A stretch of 64,000 nt of DNA from an uncultured Alphaproteobacteria bacterium (GCA_950054485.1 CATLPD010000003.1:186001-250000), one strand, 5' to 3'; positions 36,086-45,962 are shown, counted from the first letter of the stretch. Made by a program: numbers and translations. Notes: generated by a model from the letters alone, not told the origin.

Positions 36086-36592
36086 ATGCTGCACCCATGT
36101 AAGAAAGTAGACGGCGTTGAATATTGTAACCGTGATGGTGCGGGCTATACGCCTAGTGAAACCTGCAAGGTTTTTCGCCGTGAAGGGGCCTTTATATTCC
36201 TAGAACAACAGGGAAAGCTTTTGATGGTCAAGCCCGTTGACGGTCGTAGTTATTGGGAAATTCCGGGCGGCGGGGTCGATGAAGGCGAAACATTTCAGCA
36301 GGCAGCCATCCGTGAATTTGGTGAAGAAACAGGATTTGACCTGATCAGCGCAAATCTTGAGCCCGTCTTTGAACAGCGCATATATCTGTATCATAGGAAA
36401 GAAGATTTCTACTGGAATTACGACCAGAATTATTTCAAGGCCTCAGGCGATTTTTCTGATCTGGTGTTTGAAGGCATCAAGGAAGCGCCCGAAGAGGGTC
36501 ATATCCAATGGGTCAACCGCGATGAGTTACAAAACGTAAAAATCAAACACACCGTTATTCCAGCGCTTAAAGCAGCGGGATATTTGCTATAA
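36086..36592 (+). CDS. Nudix hydrolase
   Basis: The 168-residue protein contains a complete Nudix box, GGGVDEGETFQQAAIREFGEETGF trimmed to G-x5-E-x7-R-E-x2-E-E-x-G-F, so it should hydrolyse a nucleoside-diphosphate-linked substrate with a divalent metal. The N-terminus has cysteines (HPCKK, EYCNR, ETCK) that might bind zinc, which is less common. AAAGGAGAT is a very strong ribosome site. It lies between sucD and sucA. The exact substrate cannot be told. Confidence 0.88.
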   Translation: MLHPCKKVDGVEYCNRDGAGYTPSETCKVFRREGAFIFLEQQGKLLMVKPVDGRSYWEIPGGGVDEGETFQQAAIREFGEETGFDLISANLEPVFEQRIYLYHRKEDFYWNYDQNYFKASGDFSDLVFEGIKEAPEEGHIQWVNRDELQNVKIKHTVIPALKAAGYLL

Positions 36593-36684
36593 ACGACGCT
36601 ATTTAACGTAAGCCTTAGCACTAATCCGGTATTATGGCGAATCGATCGCTTTTCATGGTGATTTTACAAATTTTCTAGCTTGAC

Positions 36685-36717
36685 GAATCTTGCGAAGGGT
36701 TTATTTCCTGTTATGAT
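36685..36717 (+). promoter_or_regulatory. Promoter of sucAB with GANTC beside the -35
   Basis: TTGCGA (36690-36695), a 16-nt spacer and TATGAT (36712-36717) lie about 48 nt before the sucA start. GAATC (36685-36689) directly abuts the -35, as at 27525. Confidence 0.5.
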
Positions 36718-36764
36718 TTTATATGCCGTTTTCCGGCTTAAAATAATGATAAGGAACATTTAAA

Positions 36765-39647
36765 ATGTCATCACGCGAGGCGCTTCAAAATCAGGCCTTT
36801 CTTTCTGCCGCCGATCCGGACTATCTGTCCGAGCTTTATTCAAAATATCTGGATAACCCGACCAAAATTGACGAAAGCTGGTCGCGTTTTTTTGACGGGC
36901 TGGATGATGATTCACGTGCGCTGCTTGATGATATAAAAGGTGCTAGCTGGACACCTGCGCCGGCAAAGGTCAAGGCTGTAATGTCGCAGGCGGCCAATTC
37001 GGGCATGTCGGATGCGCCTGTGGTGCGCAACGTTAAAGGCGGCAAATCAGATGTGGAAGTGCGCCAGTCGACATTGGATTCCGTGCGCGCCCTGATGCTG
37101 GTTCGCGCCCATCGTATTCGTGGTCACCTTAAGGCTGACCTGGACCCGCTGGGCCTAATGAAACGCCGTACACATCCCGAGCTTGAGCCTGAAACATACG
37201 GCTTTACTGGTGACGATTGGGATCGTCCGATCTTTATGAATGGCGCTTTAGGTTTTGAAACCGCAACCCTGCGCGATGTTATGGGCGCATTGCATGAAAT
37301 TTACGGTGGCAGTGTCGGTGTTGAATTCATGCATATTTCCGACCCTGAACAGCGCGAGTGGGTGCGTGACCGTATCGAAGACAGCCGCAACCACACCGAA
37401 TTTACAAAAGATGGTAAAAAAGCAATCCTCAGCCGCCTGACCGCGGCCGAAGGCTTCGAGAAATTTCTGCAAACAAAATATACAGGTACAAAACGTTTCG
37501 GTCTGGAGGGCGGGGAGTCTCTGGTGCCTGCAATCGAACAGATCATGAAGCGCGGCGGTCAATTGGGTCTGAAAGAAATTGTTTTGGGCATGGCGCACCG
37601 CGGCCGTTTGAATGTTCTAACAAACGTGATGGGTAAAAGCTTTACTGCGATTTTCCACGAATTCAAAGGCGGATCATTTAAGCCCGAAGACGTGCAGGGA
37701 TCGGGTGATGTGAAATATCACCTTGGCACTTCATCAGATCGTGACTTTGATGGGAATACTGTGCACTTATCTTTGCAACCTAATCCATCGCACCTTGAAA
37801 TCGTAAACCCTGTCGTTGTTGGTAAAACTTACGCAAAACAAATCCAGCAAAATGATGATAGCAAGTCAGGCGCAATGGCTTTGTTATTACACGGTGATGC
37901 CGCGATTGCTGGTCAGGGCGTGATGCAGGAAACGATGTTGCTCTCGGGTCTTGAGGGGTATGCAACAGGTGGAACGATTCATTACGTGATTAACAACCAG
38001 ATCGGTTTTACTACCCCGCCCGAGGAATCGCGCTCAGGCACCTATGCCACGGATATCGGCAAAGGTTGTGATGCACCGATTTTTCATGTGAATGCGGATG
38101 ATCCCGAAGCAGTTGTGCATGTGGCACGCATAGCGGTTGAATTCCGCATGCAGTTTAAAAAAGATGTCTTCATTGATATGATCGGTTATCGCCGTCATGG
38201 CCATAACGAAGGGGACGAGCCTGCCTTTACCCAACCCGTGATGTATGATTCGATAAAATCACAAAAAACGACACGTAACCTATACGCCGAAGAGCTAATG
38301 CGTGAAGGGGTGATCACGGCGGCAGAAGACGAAGACCTTCTGCAATCCTGGAACGATCATCTGGAAGAAGAATTTAAAGCGGCTGACAGCTATAAGCCAA
38401 ACGATGCCGATATGCTGGAAGGCCAGTGGAAAGGTATAGAGCTTCCAAAAGATGATGATCGCCGCGGGAACACGGCGATATCTGACGAGGTCGCACAAAG
38501 AGTTGGCCGCGCAATTTATACCGTGCCGGACGGCTTTAATCTGAATTCAAAAATTAAACGCCAGTTAGATGCCAAAAAAGAAATGTTTGAAACGGGCGAA
38601 GGCTTTGACTGGGCGACAGCCGAGGCCTTGGCTTTTGGTGCGCTGGCCTATGAAGGCTTTCCGGTGCGTCTGTCCGGTCAGGATTGTGAACGCGGAACAT
38701 TCTCACAGCGTCATTCCGTTTGGATAGATCAGGAAAATATGAAGAAATATATTCCGCTCAATCATATCGAGGGACAAAAAGCGCCGTATCGTGTTTATAA
38801 CTCACCGCTATCGGAAGAGGCCGTATTGGGTTTTGAATATGGCTATAGCTCGGCCGAGCCGAATGCATTGGTGATGTGGGAGGCGCAGTTTGGTGACTTT
38901 GTGAACGGCGCGCAGGTTGTGATTGACCAGTTCATCACATCGGGTGAAACGAAATGGCTGCGTATGTCAGGCTTGACAATGTTATTGCCGCATGGCTATG
39001 AGGGGCAGGGGCCGGAGCATTCATCTGCCCGCCTCGAGCGTTTCTTACAGCAATGCGCCGAAGATAATATTCAGGTTGCAAACTGCACCACACCTGCAAA
39101 CTATTTCCACATTTTGCGTCGTCAGATGCATCGTGATTTCAGAAAACCGCTGATTATCTTTACCCCGAAATCTCTGCTGCGTCACAAAGCTGCGGTATCA
39201 CCATTATCAATGATGACGGGTAACCAGACATTCCACCGCGTTTTGTACGAAGATGAAATGCCGGGTGAACCATGGGATATCAAGCGTATCGTTCTATGTA
39301 CAGGTAAGGTTTTCTATGACCTACAAGCTGCACGGGACGAGGCCGGAATTAAAGATGTGACAATGTTGCGTATCGAACAGCTCTACCCATTCCCGGATAA
39401 AGCCTTGCGTGAAATCTTGGCAGGCTTTCCGAATGCGGAAGTCGTTTGGTGTCAGGAAGAACCCGAGAACATGGGCGCATGGACATTCGTTGACCGCCGC
39501 ATTGAAAATGTGATCAAGGATCTGGAATTGAAAAACAAACGTCCGATTTATGTGGGCCGCCCTGCAGCTGCATCACCTGCCGTCGGTCTATTGTCGAAAC
39601 ATAACGAAGAACAGGAACGCCTTGTCAAACAGGCGATATCAATTTAA
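36765..39647 (+). CDS. sucA: 2-oxoglutarate dehydrogenase E1 component
   Basis: SucA is the thiamin-diphosphate decarboxylase of the 2-oxoglutarate dehydrogenase complex. The 960-residue length is as expected. It starts with the helical segment that binds E2 (about 1-45, FLSAADPDYLSELYSKYLDNP). Motifs include LGMAHRGRLNVL, GDAAIAGQGVMQET (ThDP site), INNQIGFTT, and GYRRHGHNEGDEP. It is followed by sucB after 24 nt; an AAGGA ribosome site precedes the ATG. Confidence 0.98.
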   Translation: MSSREALQNQAFLSAADPDYLSELYSKYLDNPTKIDESWSRFFDGLDDDSRALLDDIKGASWTPAPAKVKAVMSQAANSGMSDAPVVRNVKGGKSDVEVRQSTLDSVRALMLVRAHRIRGHLKADLDPLGLMKRRTHPELEPETYGFTGDDWDRPIFMNGALGFETATLRDVMGALHEIYGGSVGVEFMHISDPEQREWVRDRIEDSRNHTEFTKDGKKAILSRLTAAEGFEKFLQTKYTGTKRFGLEGGESLVPAIEQIMKRGGQLGLKEIVLGMAHRGRLNVLTNVMGKSFTAIFHEFKGGSFKPEDVQGSGDVKYHLGTSSDRDFDGNTVHLSLQPNPSHLEIVNPVVVGKTYAKQIQQNDDSKSGAMALLLHGDAAIAGQGVMQETMLLSGLEGYATGGTIHYVINNQIGFTTPPEESRSGTYATDIGKGCDAPIFHVNADDPEAVVHVARIAVEFRMQFKKDVFIDMIGYRRHGHNEGDEPAFTQPVMYDSIKSQKTTRNLYAEELMREGVITAAEDEDLLQSWNDHLEEEFKAADSYKPNDADMLEGQWKGIELPKDDDRRGNTAISDEVAQRVGRAIYTVPDGFNLNSKIKRQLDAKKEMFETGEGFDWATAEALAFGALAYEGFPVRLSGQDCERGTFSQRHSVWIDQENMKKYIPLNHIEGQKAPYRVYNSPLSEEAVLGFEYGYSSAEPNALVMWEAQFGDFVNGAQVVIDQFITSGETKWLRMSGLTMLLPHGYEGQGPEHSSARLERFLQQCAEDNIQVANCTTPANYFHILRRQMHRDFRKPLIIFTPKSLLRHKAAVSPLSMMTGNQTFHRVLYEDEMPGEPWDIKRIVLCTGKVFYDLQAARDEAGIKDVTMLRIEQLYPFPDKALREILAGFPNAEVVWCQEEPENMGAWTFVDRRIENVIKDLELKNKRPIYVGRPAAASPAVGLLSKHNEEQERLVKQAISI

Positions 39648-39671
39648 TTTTCAAAGAAAAAGGAAAAGAAA

Positions 39672-40913
39672 ATGGCAACTGAAATTAAAGTCCCGACATT
39701 GGGTGAATCCGTATCCGAGGCAACAGTCGCACAATGGCTGAAATCAGAAGGCGATGCCGTTGCGGCAGACGAACCGTTGGTAGAACTTGAAACGGACAAA
39801 GTGACATTGGAAGTCAATGCGCCTGCCGCAGGTGTCCTTCGCAAAATCACCGTTAAGACCGGTGAAAATGTCGAAGTTGACGCCGTACTGGGTATGCTGG
39901 AAGAAGGCGCAACGGACGGCAAGAAGGCAGATAAACCAGCCGCTAACGAAGATAATAAGGCCGTAAAAAAAGAAGAGACAAAGGCAGATGCGCCGAAATC
40001 AGAGGCACCAAAAACCACATCTGCAAATGCGGACATACCGCTGTCACCTGCCGTTCGTAAAATGGTTGATGACAATGGCCTGGATGCATCGAAAATTCCA
40101 GCCAGTGGTAAAGACGGCCGCATTTTAAAAAGCGATGTGCAGGATTTCATTGATAACGGCGGAAAAAATAAAGGGTCCTCAAGCAGCGGAGCGGTAGCGC
40201 ACGTTAGCAACGAGCCACGCGAAGAACGCGTCCGCATGACACGTTTGCGCCAGTCAATTGCCAAACGCCTGAAAGATGCACAAAACACAGCTGCGCTTTT
40301 GACAACATTTAACGAAGTCGACATGACAAACGTAATGGAACTGCGCAAAGAATATAAAGACAGCTTTGAAAAGCGTCACGGCATCAAGCTGGGCTTCATG
40401 TCTTTCTTTGTAAAGGCGGCGATTCAGGCGCTGAAAGACTTCCCCGCTGTGAATGCCGAAATCGACGGTGAAGATATCGTCTATAAAAACTTTTATGATA
40501 TCGGTGTTGCCGTATCGACCCCGACCGGTCTGGTTGTTCCGGTTATTCGTGATGCAGATCAGAAAAACTTTGCCGATATCGAAGGCACAATTGTTGATCT
40601 GGGTACGCGCGCGCGTGACGGAAAACTATCGATGGATGAAATGATGGGCGGCAGCTTTACCATTACAAATGGCGGCGTTTTCGGATCATTGCTTTCGACC
40701 CCGATTATCAACCCGCCGCAATCAGCGATTTTGGGGATGCATAAAATTCAGGAGCGCCCGATGGCTGTGAATGGCGAGGTCAAAGTCCGCCCGATGATGT
40801 ATTTGGCGATGTCTTACGATCACCGCATCATTGACGGGAAAGAGGCGGTTAGCTTCCTTGTCCGCGTCAAGGATGCGATCGAAGATCCGCAAAGATTGCT
40901 GTTAGATATATAA
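39672..40913 (+). CDS. sucB: Dihydrolipoyl succinyltransferase (E2)
   Basis: SucB forms the core of the complex and transfers the succinyl group to CoA. The 413-residue protein has one lipoyl domain with lipoyl lysine K43 ([11 protein letters not shown]), a Lys/Glu/Ala linker (about 80-120), an E1/E3-binding segment ([14 protein letters not shown]) and the catalytic domain with [17 protein letters not shown] clean terminator follows at 40916. The E3 gene lpdA is separate, about 2.4 kb downstream. Confidence 0.98.
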   Translation: MATEIKVPTLGESVSEATVAQWLKSEGDAVAADEPLVELETDKVTLEVNAPAAGVLRKITVKTGENVEVDAVLGMLEEGATDGKKADKPAANEDNKAVKKEETKADAPKSEAPKTTSANADIPLSPAVRKMVDDNGLDASKIPASGKDGRILKSDVQDFIDNGGKNKGSSSSGAVAHVSNEPREERVRMTRLRQSIAKRLKDAQNTAALLTTFNEVDMTNVMELRKEYKDSFEKRHGIKLGFMSFFVKAAIQALKDFPAVNAEIDGEDIVYKNFYDIGVAVSTPTGLVVPVIRDADQKNFADIEGTIVDLGTRARDGKLSMDEMMGGSFTITNGGVFGSLLSTPIINPPQSAILGMHKIQERPMAVNGEVKVRPMMYLAMSYDHRIIDGKEAVSFLVRVKDAIEDPQRLLLDI

Positions 40914-40915
40914 TT

Positions 40916-40943
40916 AAAAGGAGCCTTTTGGCTCCTTTTTTTT
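40916..40943 (+). terminator. Terminator of sucAB
   Basis: AAAAGGAGCC (40916-40925), loop TTTT, GGCTCCTTTT (40930-40939), then more T. It is symmetric, so it likely also ends the convergent minus-strand gene. Confidence 0.9.
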
Positions 40944-41826
40944 ATTGTAATACGAATATTAGAATTAGCGATGCTAGGCTAAGGAATAGACCTGCAATGG
41001 GATTGGAATCATCATCTATTTTTCTGATCTTGTAATAGATCATAAACCATACCGGGGCCAGACCTCCGATAAATCCGGGATACGCAGGGTTTGGTGTTAA
41101 GATAATAGCAAGGGAAATTAAAACCCATGAAAATGTATGAAAGAAAGCGATTGAGCTTGCTGCCTTAAATAAATGTCCATCGATTTTAAATAACGTGATA
41201 TTTCTTTTCGGTCTATTCATCCGTTGACTTAAGAAGACCGGAAGTGAAATTAGAAACATAGAAATGTTTGATAAAAATACGAAATTTAAAGCAATTGGTA
41301 AAAGTGTTTCACCACTTTCCATTGCTATTTTACCAATAACCGACATTAAGGCATATAGAACGGCGACAGGAATTACAGACATTAAAATTTGCAGACCAAT
41401 ATCATTTTTACGTATGAACTGCAAACTGGATATAAAGATTACAAAAGCAATTAAAATACCAATTGCTTTATCTGGATTTTCTATAAGAAGAAGGCGTTGG
41501 CTTTGATCCCATATTAACCAGAAAACAAATGTCAGCATAATGGAAATGGGTTGATGCAGGTTTGCTATTCGACCATTGTGTCGAGCTGCTAGATTGTATT
41601 GAACCATCATCCCCACGGCACTGATCGCACCTTCTAAAATTATAACCAGATAATATGCGGGAACTTGCGGCCACTCCATAAAAGGAATAAGAGGCACCAT
41701 CATGCATGCTGAGAAAAGTGCGCGGAGTGTATTTAATTTAAATCCATTAATTTTAAAGCGCTTATTTAACTCGCTTTGAATGCAGTACATCCAGCTGGAA
41801 AATAATGTAAAAACAACCCATAACAT
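40942..41826 (-). CDS. DMT/EamA-like transporter
   Basis: The 294-residue protein has about ten hydrophobic segments in two halves, the usual EamA/DMT plan. The loops are short and the C-terminus (LFLSLASLILIFVLQ) ends inside the last segment. The sequence lacks strong motifs; the substrate is unknown. It is convergent to sucB, sharing the terminator between them. Its base composition is more AT-rich than the TCA genes, which may be due to hydrophobic codons or to transfer. Confidence 0.7.
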   Translation of the reverse strand: MLWVVFTLFSSWMYCIQSELNKRFKINGFKLNTLRALFSACMMVPLIPFMEWPQVPAYYLVIILEGAISAVGMMVQYNLAARHNGRIANLHQPISIMLTFVFWLIWDQSQRLLLIENPDKAIGILIAFVIFISSLQFIRKNDIGLQILMSVIPVAVLYALMSVIGKIAMESGETLLPIALNFVFLSNISMFLISLPVFLSQRMNRPKRNITLFKIDGHLFKAASSIAFFHTFSWVLISLAIILTPNPAYPGFIGGLAPVWFMIYYKIRKIDDDSNPIAGLFLSLASLILIFVLQ

Positions 41827-41904
41827 ACTTTAACCCTAAACTTTTTAAGCCTTCTTAAACCTAGAATAATAGTCTTAATAAATATTCAATATGGTCAAAA
41901 GTAA

Positions 41905-41930
41905 AAAGCCCGCGTATAGCGGACTTTTTT
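41905..41930 (-). terminator. Terminator of the 111-aa gene, bidirectional
   Basis: AAGCCCGC (41907-41914) and GCGGACTT (41920-41927) pair at 7 of 8 positions, with A-rich sequence on one side and T-rich on the other. In minus orientation it follows the stop of the gene starting at 42286. Confidence 0.6.
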
Positions 41931-41950
41931 AATTGTAAAATTTTAAGTTT

Positions 41951-42286
41951 TTAGCGTTTTGGCTTTGGCAGGCTGCGGGCGTGTTGGCCGTTTTCCTGTG
42001 CCATCATTTCATCAATATCTTTAATACGCGCTGCTACAATCTCAAAGGCTTCTGCAAGAGTAATCACCTGTGTCATGATGCCGCCTTCTTTATAGGCAAA
42101 ACTTTTCTTTTCTTCATCCGAAGCAATCTCTTCAATTGCTGCGGCCATTTTCTTCATAGCCTTATTCATTTCATCCTTTTGTATAGTGTTAGAATTTGCG
42201 GCCGTTTCAGAGTCTTTTTTTAATTCGTCTATCATCTTTGATAAATCGTTATTGCCATCTCTGGCGCTCGGTCTTTTGGGTCTCAT
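41951..42286 (-). CDS. Small cytoplasmic protein, 111 aa
   Basis: This small soluble protein is mostly helical, with an acidic/basic heptad-like stretch (about 12-70) that could form a coiled coil, and a basic tail ending LPKPKR. No motif is recognised. A consensus-like promoter is present upstream and a terminator follows, so it is an isolated, probably real gene. The shared promoter type with the pair at 9276-10196 suggests similar expression, but no sequence likeness was seen. Confidence 0.6.
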   Translation of the reverse strand: MRPKRPSARDGNNDLSKMIDELKKDSETAANSNTIQKDEMNKAMKKMAAAIEEIASDEEKKSFAYKEGGIMTQVITLAEAFEIVAARIKDIDEMMAQENGQHARSLPKPKR

Positions 42287-42315
42287 TTCTTAATCCTTTC
42301 GATACTAAAGAGTAA

Positions 42316-42344
42316 AAATTACGAAAATTATTTAAATATGTCAA
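42316..42344 (-). promoter_or_regulatory. Promoter of the 111-aa gene
   Basis: TTGACA (42344-42339), a 17-nt spacer and TAATTT (42321-42316) on the minus strand. An AAGGA ribosome site lies between it and the ATG at 42286. Confidence 0.6.
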
Positions 42345-42430
42345 TGAAAATTCTTAACATAAGGCCGGGGTTGCGCAAGAATATGAGGATGTAATTTGTT
42401 CAAACAGATATCATTCAGGGAAGCTGTTAT

Positions 42431-43135
42431 TTAATCACACGTCCGCCATCCACCGACATCCAGATGCAGATGATCGCGGTGGGCGGCGTTATAATTGGGT
42501 GATAGGACACCGTTAAAGACGCGGCAGGACCCTTGATAGACATCACGCAGGAACCGCCCCTCGGGTGTATTTTTACCCCAGTCTTTCAAAACGGTAACCT
42601 TCTGGCCGTTTTTCAAATGGAAACCGCCGATATCAATCGCGTTCCCCTTACTATGTTCACTGCGTTTATTTGTGCCTGCAATATTTCGGCAGGAATATGT
42701 CCCCATTTCCCAGATTTTGGCAACGGGTGATCTTAGGTGGCGTGCGGCAGCCGGCTGAACGACCGTTTTCTCCCACGTATGCACGGCCGTCATCAACGGA
42801 CAGGTTCCCCGCACATTCCCTGTTCCTGTATATGGGTATAATCCCTGATCCAGCACCACCATTTGCGGCACGGTGCAATTGCCTTTGGTGTCATTGGGCA
42901 CGACCATAAAGGATACACCCGTTGTCATCAGGCCATTTATACATTGCTGCGGGTTCTGCTGACGCTTTTGCGTCTGGCGCTGAAAACCTGTCGTTGTGGC
43001 TTCGTTCATCAACCCTTTTAAAAGATAGGGCGTTGCCTGAGAAATCACCATCGGCGCATAGGCCTCTGGATTACAGGAGGACAAGCCAATAGTTAAACAC
43101 AAAATTCCGATTAAACGTTTGATTTGACCCTTCAA
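42431..43135 (-). CDS. Extensin-like (peptidase-fold) lipoprotein
   Basis: The 234-residue protein begins with a lipoprotein signal ending at C21 (GLSSC), so it should be lipid-anchored. The C-terminal half has RSEHSKGNAIDIGGF and AAHRDHLHLDVGG, the zinc-ligand pattern of extensin-like (PF06904-type) proteins related to D-Ala-D-Ala metallopeptidases. Cysteines in YSCRN, GSCRV and RTCD may pair. The start is a TTG (43135) with GGGG five nt before it; an ATG three bases upstream is in another frame. Substrate is likely peptidoglycan, from family knowledge only. Confidence 0.82.
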   Translation of the reverse strand: MKGQIKRLIGILCLTIGLSSCNPEAYAPMVISQATPYLLKGLMNEATTTGFQRQTQKRQQNPQQCINGLMTTGVSFMVVPNDTKGNCTVPQMVVLDQGLYPYTGTGNVRGTCPLMTAVHTWEKTVVQPAAARHLRSPVAKIWEMGTYSCRNIAGTNKRSEHSKGNAIDIGGFHLKNGQKVTVLKDWGKNTPEGRFLRDVYQGSCRVFNGVLSPNYNAAHRDHLHLDVGGWRTCD

Positions 43136-43280
43136 ACATACCCCGCTTTTTGATTGCTAACATAGTTTATACACCATATAGATTTCTTTTCCCTCGAAAA
43201 AAGAATTTATTCTCGATTTCAGGGGCTGTTTTTCGTATGGTAAGCTTAAGAAAAACGACTCGTAATATAAGGATTTAAGC

Positions 43281-44687
43281 ATGTCGACAGAATATGATGT
43301 AGTGGTAATCGGATCGGGCCCCGGCGGATATGTGTGTGCCATTCGTTGCGCGCAATTGGGCCTAAAAACAGCATGTATCGAAAAGGATGATACATTGGGT
43401 GGTACTTGTCTGAATGTAGGCTGTATCCCGTCCAAAGCATTGCTGCATGCATCAATGAAATTTGACGAAGCTGCACATCATCTTGAAAGTCTGGGGGTAT
43501 CGGTGGGCAAGCCCAAGCTGGACCTGAAAAAGATGATGAAGCATAAGGATGATGTTGTCGGTGCCAATACACAAGGCATCCAGTTTTTGTTCAAGAAAAA
43601 CAAAGTCGATCATATCGTTGGACACGGCACAATAAAATCGGCAAATGAAATCGAAGTCAAAGATCCGAAAGGTAAAACGCAAACGGTTAAAACGCAATCG
43701 ATTGTGATCGCCACAGGGTCCGAAGTTACACCGCTTCCGGGTATCGAAATTGACGAAGAACAAATCGTGTCATCAACTGGCGCGCTGAAATTAAAATCAG
43801 TGCCAAAAAAAATGACTGTGATCGGTGGCGGTGTCATTGGTCTTGAAATGGGAACAGTCTGGAGCCGTCTGGGTACAGAGGTAACGGTTGTTGAATTTAT
43901 GGATACAATCCTGCCGGGGATGGATGCCGATGTATCGAAAGAAATGAAAAAGATCCTTGAAAAACAGGGTATGACGTTCAAGTTATCATCAAAGGTTAAA
44001 GGTGCAAAAACTTCGAAATCAGGTGTTAAATTGACGGTTGAGCCTGCCAAAGGCGGGGATGCTGAAACGCATGATGCAGATGTTGTTTTGGTTGCGATCG
44101 GCCGTCGTCCTTACACGAAGAATTTGGGATTGGAAGAGGCCGGGGTCAAAATGGCTGAACGCGGCATGATTGATGTAAATGATCATTTTGAAACATCGGT
44201 TTCAGGCATCTATGCCATCGGTGATGTGATCCGTGGGCCGATGCTGGCACATAAGGCCGAAGATGAAGGTGTCGTTGTTGCCGAGATTCTGGCAGGTGAA
44301 AGCGGTCATATTAACTATGATGCCATCCCCGGCGTTGTTTACACCCACCCCGAGGTCGCATCAGTTGGAAAAACCGAAGCCCAACTGAAAGATGCAGGTA
44401 TTGATTATAAGGTCGGAAAATTCCCATTCATGGCGAATGGCCGTGCGCGTGCAATGAATGAAACAGACGGCTTTGTAAAGATTCTGGCAGATAAGAAAAC
44501 GGACCGTGTTCTGGGCTGTCATATCATAGGGGCCGAGGCCGGAACGCTGATTGCAGAAATCGGTCTGGCGATGGAATTCGGCGCCAGTGCCGAAGATATT
44601 GCCCGTACATGTCATGCGCATCCGACCCTGAATGAGGTTGTCAAAGAAGCGGCCCTGGCGTCTGACGGCCGCGCACTACACATCTGA
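43281..44687 (+). CDS. lpdA: Dihydrolipoamide dehydrogenase (E3)
   Basis: Lpd reoxidises the dihydrolipoyl groups of the 2-oxoglutarate and related complexes, giving NADH. The 468-residue protein has the FAD loop GSGPGGYVCA, the redox pair C43/C48 (GGTCLNVGC), the NAD loop GGGVIGLEMG and the C-terminal catalytic His in HAHPTLNEV. AAGGA precedes the ATG. Its nearness to sucAB suggests it serves OGDH, though it could also serve pyruvate dehydrogenase. Confidence 0.97.
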   Translation: MSTEYDVVVIGSGPGGYVCAIRCAQLGLKTACIEKDDTLGGTCLNVGCIPSKALLHASMKFDEAAHHLESLGVSVGKPKLDLKKMMKHKDDVVGANTQGIQFLFKKNKVDHIVGHGTIKSANEIEVKDPKGKTQTVKTQSIVIATGSEVTPLPGIEIDEEQIVSSTGALKLKSVPKKMTVIGGGVIGLEMGTVWSRLGTEVTVVEFMDTILPGMDADVSKEMKKILEKQGMTFKLSSKVKGAKTSKSGVKLTVEPAKGGDAETHDADVVLVAIGRRPYTKNLGLEEAGVKMAERGMIDVNDHFETSVSGIYAIGDVIRGPMLAHKAEDEGVVVAEILAGESGHINYDAIPGVVYTHPEVASVGKTEAQLKDAGIDYKVGKFPFMANGRARAMNETDGFVKILADKKTDRVLGCHIIGAEAGTLIAEIGLAMEFGASAEDIARTCHAHPTLNEVVKEAALASDGRALHI

Positions 44688-44715
44688 TTGACATAAGCTC
44701 TTTCTGTGGTATTGT
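44688..44715 (+). promoter_or_regulatory. Promoter of the HAD phosphatase/SGNH hydrolase pair
   Basis: TTGACA (44688-44693), a 16-nt spacer and TATTGT (44710-44715). The first bases lie just after the lpdA stop, so the pair has its own start. Confidence 0.5.
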
Positions 44716-44739
44716 GTATTGCATTCAGGGAGAAAAGCT

Positions 44740-45285
44740 GTGAAAAATTTTAATAAATCTTCTGCCAGAGGAATGTCCAAGATTGAAATATTTTTGGATA
44801 TGGACGGCGTTATTTCCGATTTTGACCGCCACTGTACGGAAACAGGAATGCGCAAAGTAGATGGCACGCCAAATTATAACGGTATGAATACTGTAGAATG
44901 GTATTCAAATATGGCGGTTTTTGATGGTGCACGGAAATTTTACGATAATCTTCAAACGCGCGGACATGTGCGTTTCTTAACGGCCCCGATTAAATTTCCA
45001 GAGTGTTTTAGTGGTAAAGCCGAATGGATTTTAAAGTTCGTGCCCGAGCGTGGGCGCATGATTTTGGGTGAGCTGATGATCGTGGCCAGTAAAGACAAAC
45101 ATTTAGTGGCAAAGCCAAACCGTGTGTTGATTGATGATAGTGAAAAGAACATCAAAGAATGGATCGCTGCGGGCGGTATCGGAATTTTGCATACGGGTGA
45201 TTATGCCGCCACACTTAAAGAGCTTGATATAAAAATTAAAGCTTTTCAAAAAACAACTAATCTAAAAGCGCCACTTAAACCATGA
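44740..45285 (+). CDS. HAD-family phosphatase, 5'(3')-deoxyribonucleotidase-like
   Basis: The protein has the HAD signature DMDGVISDF near its N-terminus, with nucleophile and acid/base Asp, a Thr in FLTAPI (motif II), K109-type Lys and the acidic pair in LIDDSEKN (motif IV). The pattern is close to the NT5C/deoxyribonucleotidase group. I choose GTG 44740, because AGGGAG is eight nt upstream; ATG 44773 (MSKIEIFLD) is also possible, but its AGAGGA is only one nt away. Its stop overlaps the next start by 4 nt. Confidence 0.75.
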   Translation: MKNFNKSSARGMSKIEIFLDMDGVISDFDRHCTETGMRKVDGTPNYNGMNTVEWYSNMAVFDGARKFYDNLQTRGHVRFLTAPIKFPECFSGKAEWILKFVPERGRMILGELMIVASKDKHLVAKPNRVLIDDSEKNIKEWIAAGGIGILHTGDYAATLKELDIKIKAFQKTTNLKAPLKP

Positions 45286-45959
45286 CACATCTCTATGTTT
45301 TTGGCGACAGTATAGCACAAGGTGCATGGGACCCGTTTGGCGGGTGGGTGCAGCGTGTACGTACCATTCTAGATCAAACATTTTTCGATGATCCTGATAA
45401 AGAGTGCCTGACATTTAATATGGGGGTCAGTGGCAATACGTCTGATGATATTCTAAAGCGTTTTCAAAAAGAAATGAAAGCCCGTGTTTTCAGCGATGAA
45501 AAAAATATGATCATTTTCGCAATGGGTATTAATGATAGTCTGGTTTTTCAGGAAACAGGTTTGGCCCAGATATCTGTTTCCGACTTTGAAAGTAACCTGA
45601 CGAAGCTTTATAAAAAAGCGAAAAAATATTCCGACCGTATTTGTTTTGTAGGTTTGAACCCTGTTCATGAAAAGCTGGTTAACCCGTTGCCTTGGGCGCC
45701 TGAAAAATCATATTGGAACAGTTCCATTCAACAATATAATGAAATTATCAAAGGTTTTTGCGCGGAAGAAAATATTAAGTTTATTGATATTTGGCAGGAT
45801 TGGATTAACGAGTCTTATCACGACTGGCTTTTTGATGGTATTCATCCGAACGCTGCCGGGCATCAACGCATTGCCGGGGCCGTCCTGAGCCGTTTTTTGA
45901 AGCCTGCAGGCTGGTTTATTCCGGATGAGGATGAAGAAGGCTATATTCGCCTGAAGTAA
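45282..45959 (+). CDS. SGNH/GDSL-family hydrolase
   Basis: The 225-residue protein has the SGNH blocks: GDSIAQGAWD (nucleophile Ser), the oxyanion Gly in GVSGN, GIND with Asn, and DGIHPNAAGH with catalytic Asp and His. No signal peptide is present, so it should act in the cytoplasm as an esterase or acylhydrolase. It overlaps the HAD gene by 4 nt. Substrate unknown. Confidence 0.88.
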   Translation: MTHLYVFGDSIAQGAWDPFGGWVQRVRTILDQTFFDDPDKECLTFNMGVSGNTSDDILKRFQKEMKARVFSDEKNMIIFAMGINDSLVFQETGLAQISVSDFESNLTKLYKKAKKYSDRICFVGLNPVHEKLVNPLPWAPEKSYWNSSIQQYNEIIKGFCAEENIKFIDIWQDWINESYHDWLFDGIHPNAAGHQRIAGAVLSRFLKPAGWFIPDEDEEGYIRLK

Positions 45960-45962
45960 TGA

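Noticed and set aside
39644-40348. 234-aa minus-strand ORF within sucB
   Set aside because: It is the antisense shadow of sucB, rich in Ser/Ala from reversed codons, with no motif.
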